In this document: positions 1 to 7,230 of the stretch, in pieces
How positions within the stretch are numbered: position 1 is the stretch's first letter
Layout: each line of letters begins with the position of its first letter
Assembly (NCBI GenBank): GCA_023105745.1
Contig: JALGQZ010000002.1
Coordinates: 40,593,997-40,657,996 of the forward strand
Direction: 5' to 3'
Source: Austropuccinia psidii
Taxonomy: Eukaryota > Basidiomycota > Pucciniomycetes > Pucciniales > Sphaerophragmiaceae
Length of the DNA: 64,000 nt
Position numbers and translations under genes: made by a program
The notes under the pieces: generated by a model
Databases searched by the model: none
Seen by the model: only the letters and a program-made list of their open reading frames with translations
What the model was told of the DNA's origin: nothing

Positions 1-3000
1 CCATAGTGGTTATATAAACTGCTTGAGATATTTGAGTAAGGGCAATTTGGATTTTTGGTATTGGGTATCTGTCTGGAACAGTGTAAGTGTTCAGAGCTCT
101 AAAGTCCCCAACCATTCTGGATTTTCCATTATGCCACGCCACTATGACTGGTGTAGTTATTTCTACTTCCTCATTGTGGCCTACTTTTCTTATTACACCA
201 AGGTCTAGAAGTTCTTTGATATGAATTTCTAGAGCTTCTCTTGATTTTGGACTTGCTGGATAAGCAGGTCTTCTTAAGAGTGGTGGATAAGGTCTCTCAA
301 TGTTAAGAATGATGTCAACTTCATGACCAATAATTGCTCCCAGGGGTTCTTTGTCTGTAGCAAATGCTCCTCTGTGGTCATACAAAAGGGAAGAAAGTTC
401 ATTTTCTTGCTTATCAGTCAGATGAAGGCTTATTTCAGCCTCATTTAACTGTTCAGACTTGAATTTCTCTAACTCTAAGTTGACTGGTGATACTTTGTTT
501 ACTGTAATTTGTCTTTTAAAGGGTAAAAAGGCAAATTTCTGGCGCTTATTGTCTCCAATTGTAAAGTATCTGTCTTTGTTATTATGTAAATCTATCCCAT
601 ACATGATTAAATAGTCATTTCCCAATATAAAATGGGTACTAGAGCAATTTTCCATAACAACAAATTCAACTGTGATCCTTAAATTCCCATTTATGTGTGG
701 GAATATGACATTGGTCTCAAAGATTCCTAATGCTTTCATTGGGTTACTTGCACTGTTGAATTTTATACCATCAATTGGTAACAATTGGTCTTCAAAATTT
801 GGTACACAAGTCTTAAGAAAAGATTTTCCAACACAAGAGCAGAAGGCTCCTGGGTCAAGCAAAAGTTTGGTGGGTTTGTTGTCAATCACCACTTCTGTTA
901 TACAGGAGTTACCAGCTGTATAACCTTTTCCTCTGTTTGGTTTTGTCTTCATAAGTTGTGCATCTTGAACTTTTGATAAATCAACTTGACCATTGCTCAA
1001 TTGTGGTAAGTGGGAATAAGATTCCATGATTTCAAAAGTGGCATTGATATTTTCTATATCTTTTGAAGATTCAGAGAATATGGATGACTTATCATCTGAA
1101 TTGTCTTCAATTATGTCTTCTTTTTCAACATCTGGTTCTTTTTCAATGTCAATTTCATTGATTTTCCCCCTTTTTGGACATGTATTGGCTAAATGGGTGG
1201 TGCTTTGGCAAATATGGCATTTTCTGACTGTATCTGCAGATTTATATTTAATATTACTAGAATTTTCTTTGGGGTTTTTGTCCACAGAATCTTTCCAAGG
1301 TGTATTAAACCTTGTTTTAAGATTCACCCTACTAGAACCAATTTTGGTTCTGGTGGTTACTTCTTCTAGTATATTGATAATATCCTCTACTGAAGATTGT
1401 TCAGTAGTCCTGCTTTTGACAGCATGCTCTAAGTCACCTCCACATTGTCTCAGAATTTTTCTATGGATCATAAATTCTGACATGTCAGGATATAATGCTG
1501 TTAATCTGTCCTTTTGTTGGCAAAACCATGGTAAAGCTTTGTCTTTATCAGCATTAAATTTGGCAGATTCAAAGGCTGTTTCAACTTTAAACCTCCAAGT
1601 ATCATTTGCCCATTTGTTGATGATTTGGGTTTTCCACCAAGTCCAACTCTGGTGTCCATGTGCTTGTCTTATTTTGATGTACCATCTGTGAGCTGATCTG
1701 GTAAACAAGGTGTTAAACCTGGCTGTTACCAATCTGTCTGGTAATTCAAAATCCTCTTTGATCATGTCAATACCTCTAATGAATTCCATATGGTCATACT
1801 CTCCTTCACCACTGAAGTGAGGCCATTCTTTAAGTTTTGGAACTTCTTTCAAGAGTGCTTGGCCCATTGATGGTTCCAAGTTATGAAAAGAAGTGGATAA
1901 TTCATTTTTTAATTGTGAATTATCAGGATCCAATACTTGTGGATTTGAAATTCTTGTGCCCTCATTTTGATTTAGAGGTGTAGACATTCTTGGTAAGGTG
2001 TTCAGTAATTGTTCAATGTCATTCATTTTACTGTTGCTACACCTTCGGGAATTTCTGTATTCATGTCGGAAGCTTTGTATTAAATTTATTACTTCAATTT
2101 TATACATGTCTTCTTTATGTGTAAGTTCTTGCCATAACTCTGTCTGTCTTGTATTATCAGCAGTGACTTGATTCAATTTCATTGATAATTTTGATACTTC
2201 TTCTTGTGAAGCATCAAAACACTTTTTCAAGGCAATGGTATATGTCTTTACTTCAGTAAATGAATTTGAAATGTCATCAAGGACTTTCTTGTTATCTGTC
2301 TTGATAATATTTATGGCTTGTTTAATTCTTGTTTCAATTATGTCATCAATATTGAATTTAGAATATTTATCTGTTAATTCTTTAATAATGGCAGATTGTT
2401 CATTTATTTTATTGTTAGAAGAATTATCATTATTGGAATTTTTAATTGTTCTCAAAACTTTTTCAAAACACATAAGTGTTTCATTAATTTGGCACAGACT
2501 CAGGTTGTTTGTTTTAATGTTGTTACAAATGGTGTCATTTTTATCAGAAAGATGTTTTTTCATGTCATTTATAGCATTATACAACTCTGGGATGGAATCA
2601 AATATGTCAGAAATCATTTCTGGAACCTTAATCTGGCTTCCTCCTTCTTCTGTAATTCCATCATGGTTCTGGCCATCTGAAATACATTTTCCATGGCATC
2701 CTGCTGAATCTTTGGGATTCTGTAGCCCTGGCTGTAAGGTTTTGGGGCTGGTGCCTTCCCTTTGCCCTTGTTTGGAGTTTGTGGCTGCTTTTTCACGTTG
2801 GAATTCCTGCTGCTGGCCACTGGGGCTGTTTTTGGCACTGGTTTGGCTGGTGGAGGGTTGTTTTTCCTCCATTCTAGTGTCAAAAGCATCATGTTTTTCT
2901 TCTCCATCAATGGATGCCATCCATTGAGCAATTTGCAAGTGTTGGGATGGCCCAAGAATTTTCTTACTGTCAGGTAAGAATTCATGCAATTCTTCCACAG

Positions 3001-3277
3001 GTCTGCAAGGATCTGGTACTCCTTGAATTGGAGTGCATTGTTGTATGCACTGTGGCTGGCTTTGTATATGTCTACAGAGGCTTGTTGTGGCGGTGTCAGC
3101 TCTTTTTGAAGGTAAAATGGTATTATCAGCTTCAGAATGACCCATTTTAGTTGTTTGGAAGTCATCAACTGACCCTTTTCCTTCTGTACCTGGTTGGCCA
3201 CTGCCATAATCACGTCTATTACCTTTTTGGGAGCTGCTTGAGGGGTTGTAGCTGGCTCCTGACCTGGTTGAAGGCAT
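1..3277 (-). CDS. Gag-Pol polyprotein, 5' part (Gag, zinc knuckle, protease, start of RT)
   Basis: Reads from ATG at 3275-3277 (MPSTRSGASY...) to the window edge, about 1,092 codons, with no stop that I can find. Order: a hydrophilic N-terminal region; coiled-coil-like segments around residues 200-330; a retrotransposon Gag core (EWPHFSGEGEYDHMEF) near residue 440; a CCHC zinc knuckle at 1178-1219 (C-x2-C-x4-H-x4-C, first Cys about residue 687); an aspartic protease whose active-site triad reads D-P-G (D at 854-856, about residue 808); then the start of reverse transcriptase (RYPIPKI). Gag would package RNA, and Pol would cut, copy and integrate it. The start codon sits inside a predicted intron (3264-3329), so this frame needs unspliced RNA. 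The 5' part overlaps another frame (2614-3263). Confidence 0.88.
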   Translation of the reverse strand, partial: MPSTRSGASYNPSSSSQKGNRRDYGSGQPGTEGKGSVDDFQTTKMGHSEADNTILPSKRADTATTSLCRHIQSQPQCIQQCTPIQGVPDPCRPVEELHEFLPDSKKILGPSQHLQIAQWMASIDGEEKHDAFDTRMEEKQPSTSQTSAKNSPSGQQQEFQREKAATNSKQGQREGTSPKTLQPGLQNPKDSAGCHGKCISDGQNHDGITEEGGSQIKVPEMISDIFDSIPELYNAINDMKKHLSDKNDTICNNIKTNNLSLCQINETLMCFEKVLRTIKNSNNDNSSNNKINEQSAIIKELTDKYSKFNIDDIIETRIKQAINIIKTDNKKVLDDISNSFTEVKTYTIALKKCFDASQEEVSKLSMKLNQVTADNTRQTELWQELTHKEDMYKIEVINLIQSFRHEYRNSRRCSNSKMNDIEQLLNTLPRMSTPLNQNEGTRISNPQVLDPDNSQLKNELSTSFHNLEPSMGQALLKEVPKLKEWPHFSGEGEYDHMEFIRGIDMIKEDFELPDRLVTARFNTLFTRSAHRWYIKIRQAHGHQSWTWWKTQIINKWANDTWRFKVETAFESAKFNADKDKALPWFCQQKDRLTALYPDMSEFMIHRKILRQCGGDLEHAVKSRTTEQSSVEDIINILEEVTTRTKIGSSRVNLKTRFNTPWKDSVDKNPKENSSNIKYKSADTVRKCHICQSTTHLANTCPKRGKINEIDIEKEPDVEKEDIIEDNSDDKSSIFSESSKDIENINATFEIMESYSHLPQLSNGQVDLSKVQDAQLMKTKPNRGKGYTAGNSCITEVVIDNKPTKLLLDPGAFCSCVGKSFLKTCVPNFEDQLLPIDGIKFNSASNPMKALGIFETNVIFPHINGNLRITVEFVVMENCSSTHFILGNDYLIMYGIDLHNNKDRYFTIGDNKRQKFAFLPFKRQITVNKVSPVNLELEKFKSEQLNEAEISLHLTDKQENELSSLLYDHRGAFATDKEPLGAIIGHEVDIILNIERPYPPLLRRPAYPASPKSREALEIHIKELLDLGVIRKVGHNEEVEITTPVIVAWHNGKSRMVGDFRALNTYTVPDRYPIPKIQIALTQISQAVYITTM

Positions 3278-3527
3278 AATTATGGTTAAAAAAAAGGCTT
3301 AAAATAGTATTTTTACGTCAAAAACTTACTATTGGCCAAATTTTTGGCTTTCTGAAGTGTATTACTTATATCCAAGTTAATTAATTCAGAAGATATTGGT
3401 TCAGGTTGATTATTTTGAGTCACAATAACAGTACTATTATGATCAGAATTAACAGTACTGGCAGGGATAATGCTGGTTACTGTTGAGGCTGTTTCAATGT
3501 TTTCTTGTCTTACCACGTTGTCAGACA
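2614..3527 (-). CDS. Predicted spliced accessory protein overlapping gag (frame b)
   Basis: Exon 3330-3527 and exon 2614-3263 are joined by removing a 66-nt intron. Together with one upstream base (A at 3604) they total 849 nt, exactly 283 codons, giving a product of about 282 residues. The first exon is bounded by TTTTAG and GTAAGT; the second opens straight into the frame that overlaps gag. The protein has a polar N-terminus, a helical centre holding KLLNGWHP, a proline/lysine-rich basic linker (KGKGKAPAPKPYSQ) and a C-terminal helix ending EEARLRFQK. The GW-P motif recurs in the matching frame of elements B and D, which argues that the frame is translated. Function is unknown; a nucleic-acid-binding or Gag-like role would suit the basic tail. 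Unspliced RNA could at most give a shorter product from an ATG at 3211-3213. Confidence 0.6.
3264..3329 (-). other. Predicted intron carrying the gag-pol start codon (A1)
   Basis: Read on the minus strand it begins GTAAGT (3324-3329) and ends CAACCAG (AG at 3264-3265), with a TTAAC branch-like sequence after a T-rich run. At 66 nt it is a normal length for a rust intron. It is phase 1 and joins the upstream ORF to frame b without a stop. The Gag-Pol ATG (3275-3277) lies within it. The equivalent in A2 is 37785-37848 (64 nt) and in D is 63426-63493 (68 nt). Confidence 0.6.
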
Positions 3528-3603
3528 CTAAAATTAATGAAAAAGCCAATTAATTAAGTAAAAAAAGGTTATTTCAAAAAAGAAATAAAAATATAAGCCT
3601 CAC
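3528..3603 (-). other. Predicted leader intron that would create a start codon (A1)
   Basis: On the minus strand it runs from GTGAGG (3598-3603) to TTTTAG (AG at 3528-3529), 76 nt, with a pyrimidine-rich interior. The base before the donor is A (3604) and the downstream exon begins TG, so splicing would assemble an ATG in the accessory frame. There is no ATG in that exon otherwise. The same signals are present in A2 (38047-38123, 77 nt). This donor is weaker than that of the second intron, so confidence is lower. Confidence 0.42.
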
Positions 3604-3736
3604 TTATAATATGAAAAAAATTATTTTTTAAGGATTTTTTTGGATTATAAGTATTTTTTATATGTTTTTAAATTTTTCAATATAAGAAAAAAGATTTAAA
3701 AAGAGTAAAAAAAATATGTCACAGGTAAAATATCAC

Positions 3737-3751
3737 GGCTGGGCCCCCAAA
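3737..3751 (-). promoter_or_regulatory. Putative primer-binding site of A1
   Basis: Immediately next to the LTR, the element sense strand reads TTTGGGGGCCCAGCC. TGG two bases after the LTR end is the usual start of a gypsy primer-binding site. The priming tRNA cannot be named from this sequence alone. A2 has the same sequence at 38256-38270, and B a related one at 46557-46571. Confidence 0.55.
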
Positions 3752-5576
3752 TGTAAGGTGTGGATATGAAACTTTGATTAAAAATCAAGTACTTTTCCTG
3801 TCCTCAAAATTTGTATAAGGTAAAATTCAGTTAGAAATAGTATGAAATATTATTTTTAAGAGAAAACACGCCAATTTTATTGTTTATAACTTTATTAGTA
3901 TAAAACAATAATATAAAAATTTATTGTTTTACCAACAATAAAGATTTATCCAAAAAATACTCTACAAGAGATATTTTAAGGCTACAAAAGAAATTTCTTC
4001 AAGAGCAATTTCAATTGGAATTAATTGAGCAAAGAACTGCAAGCAATTAATTAAAGAACAAAGTCTTTAAAAAGAATATTAAAGAGAAAACACGCCCAAA
4101 AGTGACCAGAGTGAATTTGGAAACAAAGTGACAAAGTTAACAGTGATGAAAGATGCTTTAATTCACTTTTGGGGTGGTTCAGGGGTAAAAATGATTATAA
4201 GAGTTACTAACAATGATTATAATGATTTTTTCACGTGGTTAAAAGGATTAAAATGATTTAAAAGTGGTGGTTGGAATTTTTGATTGATTGGTTTAACAGT
4301 TTTAAACTAATTAATAAAAGGAAAAGATTCTAACATGAAGAGAAAAGTGGGGCAAAGAAGACATTCTTTTATAGCCATCAATTCTCTTACTCCAAAAGTA
4401 AAATTTACTCTTGTCAGTCGTGAAAAACAGTCTGACAACAGAAAAGCCAATTATGGCATCATTGAACCCTGGTTTAGACCAAAAAGGGCTGGTTTAAGCC
4501 ATTTTTAGCCATTTTAGACCCTTAAATCAGCCATTACTATAGAAATACCAGGCCTAGAGCCTTCAAAACACATCAGAATGTGTGTCAGAGGCGTAGAAAC
4601 CAGTTAAAACTGTTTTTATTATGATTGTTTTATCTTAAGAGTAGTTTTACCTTCTTGGCAACAGCTAAAACTACCCCAGTTGGTATCAAAACCTCATCAT
4701 CAATTGAGTCCACAGACCCTGTAACTCAATTCCAGGCCAAAAGTGATGAACTTTTGCGTGAATTTTGACATCCCACGCCTGTCAGCAAGGATTTTGGGGG
4801 TCTAGCTCCCCCTTAGAGCTGGAGTTCCTTTTCCCCCCCAAATTTAATCTTTCCAATTTATTTTTCCTTTAATTCCTCATCATGTATTATACTTATAATT
4901 TACACATGTAATTCAATTCAATTGTACAGTACAATACAGTAATAATTGACACCTCATATGTAAATCAAAGTTCACTTATGTAATACACACGCACATTTTG
5001 ACATTTCAATTGAATTCAATTGAAAATACTTTAATTCCTCATAACTTCTAAACTAAACACAACACCTCAATTTTAACACAAAAATTGATGGTTAACACCA
5101 CATGTGGTGTGAATTAAATTAAGGTTTTGAGGATTTTCAACTTTTGTATTGAAAATACTAAAAACTTAATTTAAGCTTATTTAGAGTTGAGTTACAAAAA
5201 TTTCACTCAGAGGTGACCCCACCTGATTTTTTATGAGGAATCCAATGGTGAAATAAAATTTATATGTTTATTTATTGGATAAAAAGTTATAATAAATTTT
5301 ATTTAACTTTTTTCCAAATTTATTTATTTTTTCACAATTTTGTTAAAATTTCATTTTTACTTAAATTTTTCAAGTATAAATGTAATTTTATATTTACAAA
5401 ATTTAAAGTAATTTTATTTTTAAATTATAATTAATTTTTTATTTTTAATATAATTTTATATTTATATTTTTTATTTTTATTTTAATAATATAAATAAATT
5501 TATTTTATTTATATTAATATGTTATTTTTTATATTTGTGGTCTTTTGGGTATATGAAATTACCTCTAAGGCTCACA
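3752..5576 (-). repeat. 5' LTR of A1 (family A)
   Basis: 1,825 bp, TGTAAGG...GGCTCACA as written on the plus strand, so the sense LTR starts TGTGAGCC and ends CCTTACA. It is nearly identical to the two LTRs of A2 and clearly homologous to the LTRs at 21599-23383 and 53042-54863. The U3 part (about 5230-5560) is extremely AT-rich. It carries a 16-bp palindrome ACACCACATGTGGTGT (5095-5110) and a 22-bp palindrome (5004-5025). Confidence 0.93.
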
Positions 5577-5849
5577 GTTTATCATTTCAATTAAGGCCTT
5601 GGAATCAACTTTTAATTCACAATGCTGTCCCAAAAGTATTGTCTGAAGCTTCTTGAGAATTCGTGCAACTCCACAGAGTTCAAATTTTGGCTGTGAGTAT
5701 TTTGATTCTAATTTTGAAAAAGTTATTGATTCATATAATAATTGTTTGTCTTTTCCTTCTTTATCTTCTTGAGTTAGTAATGCTCCTGCAGCAATGTAGC
5801 TTGAATCTACTGCTAGCTTAATTCTTCCTGCTCCTTTGTCATAATCCAA
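5577..5849 (-). pseudogene. RNase H fragment of gypsy element C
   Basis: The frame reads LAVDSSYIAAGALLTQED and later SKYSQPKFELCGVARILK, which match the RNase H domain following reverse transcriptase in a basidiomycete Ty3/gypsy lineage distinct from families A, B and D. The frame has no ATG of its own and is cut by the A1 LTR, whose sequence supplies the stop. The rest of RNase H and the integrase would lie left of A1, outside the window. Not functional. Confidence 0.75.
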
Positions 5850-6940
5850 TTTCTTTAGGGTTATTTATTCTCAAACTATTCTTCTGAGCTTATGGAAAGA
5901 TTCTCCACATTTTTGATCCCAGTCCCAGTCAACCTCTTCTCTGGTAAGCCTTCTGAGTGGTGATGAAACTTGTGAGAAGCTTTCAATGAACAGCCTTACA
6001 TAGGCACAAAGTCCAAGAAGTCCCCTTATTTCCTTCTTGTTAAGAGGTATTGGCCAATTTTGAATTTTGTTGATTTTTTGTTTTTAAATTGTTCTTCCTT
6101 TAAATAATACAACATGCCCTACTATGTCCAAAGCTGGAACACAGCATGCAAAATTTGATCCTGAGATAGTAAGTCCTGCTTCTTCAATGCTGAATAAAAC
6201 TCTTTCTAAGGTTATGGCATATTATCATATAAATCTTCTGATTGAGGGGTTTCCTGGTAGTGTTTCTTGGTTTTAAAGTGATCTTGGTCCTTTTATTCCT
6301 CCATCATCAATAAAGATTCCTACACTTTCTGGTGTTTCTTCTTGAAGTATCCAGGTCATTTGGGCTTGGTCTACTGCTACTGAGCTGGTGGCTCCTTGGG
6401 GTAGTCTTGTGAGTTGCATCCTTCCAAGGGGTGTTGCAAAAGTGGTGAGGGGTCTTGTAATGACATCTAATTCTCTTTCATCATATCCTCCCATGATGTC
6501 TCCTAGTCCATAGCATGTTCTTTCTGAAAATTCATCTGCAAATTCTTCAATATGAGGTGGTAAGCCAGCATCCTTGATGGTGACTTTGTTGAGTTCTTGA
6601 AGGTCATGTACAATTCTGAGTTTCCCATTTGATTTGTCCACACAAAAGATTGGGCTTGTGTATCTTGAGATGGGTTGCTCATAGAGTCCAGTCCTGATTC
6701 TTTCTCTGATTCATTCAGTAAACTGAGGTAAAATTGATTTGGGAATGGGAATTGGTTTCTTCTGCAAAGGTTCATGAGGTATCAATGGTATCTTGTAAGG
6801 TTTTCCATATGAGTGTTTGAGTAATCCTCTTTCTTCTTCACAGGAAGCTATTTCTTTTCCCCCTTAAGGTAATAACATTTTTGAGTAAATTTATTTCTTC
6901 ATTTGATAACCATCCTGGTGGGCCAAAATTGACTGCTTGC
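5850..6940 (-). pseudogene. Reverse transcriptase of element C, frameshifted
   Basis: The best stretch (6273-6641) reads KLRIVHDLQELNKVTIKDAG, later GGYDERELD, TTFATPLGRMQLTRLP and FIDDGGIKGP. These are the core RT motifs, including the catalytic F-I-D-D box. The N-terminal part continues in another frame (6503-6775), and the C-terminal part (5850-6270) contains several stops. The lineage is recognisable by the GYDER and FIDD-xx-IKGP motifs, which families A, B and D lack. An old, inactive copy. Confidence 0.78.
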
Positions 6941-6945
6941 AGTCT

Positions 6946-7230
6946 TTAATGGGTGACCTTAAAAGCTTCTTGAAATATAGGTGGGCTGGGTGATAAGGGT
7001 GTTTCATAAGGATCTCTTGACAAAGGTGGGTTAATGTCTTGAGGAATTGGCTCATTGACTGGTCTCACCTTCTTCAGGACTGATTTATATTTGGCTGCTA
7101 AAATTTGGTGATCCATCTTCAATTGATTATTTTGTTTCTTATTCTGTTTTTTAGTGATTTCTAAGAATTTGCTAATGTCCTGAAATATTGAGTTCTTCAC
7201 AATTCTTCCTTCTTCTTTCTTCCATAACAA
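6946..7230 (-). pseudogene. Segment upstream of RT in element C
   Basis: About 94 codons of lysine-rich sequence, then KKVRPVNEPIPQDINPPLSR, which resembles the linker between protease and RT in this gypsy lineage. It has no ATG start and ends in a stop before the RT part. In an intact element the protease would lie directly upstream, but a retropepsin of compatible type appears only at 15563-16741. Either some 8 kb has been inserted, or these are two separate copies. Confidence 0.55.

Larger units (their letters stand above)
1..5576 (-). mobile_element. Ty3/gypsy element A1 (5' part, runs off left edge)
   Basis: Minus-strand LTR retrotransposon. From right to left it holds a 5' LTR (3752-5576), a primer-binding-like segment (3737-3751), a leader with two predicted introns, and a gag-pol frame that is still open at base 1. 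Position 1 corresponds to about 34524 in element A2, that is, within reverse transcriptase. The right LTR edge (ending CA at 5576) abuts the RNase H frame of element C, so A1 inserted into C. The expected right target duplicate would be GTTTA (5577-5581); its left partner lies outside the window. A1 matches A2 almost base for base but lacks A2's disabling changes, so it is the better-preserved copy as far as can be seen. Confidence 0.93.

Noticed and set aside
2235..2927. Long antisense ORF over gag (and its A2 counterpart 36782-37447)
   Set aside because: It mirrors the lysine/asparagine-rich gag frame, which leaves few stops on the opposite strand. No independent sign of coding and no splice or promoter context.
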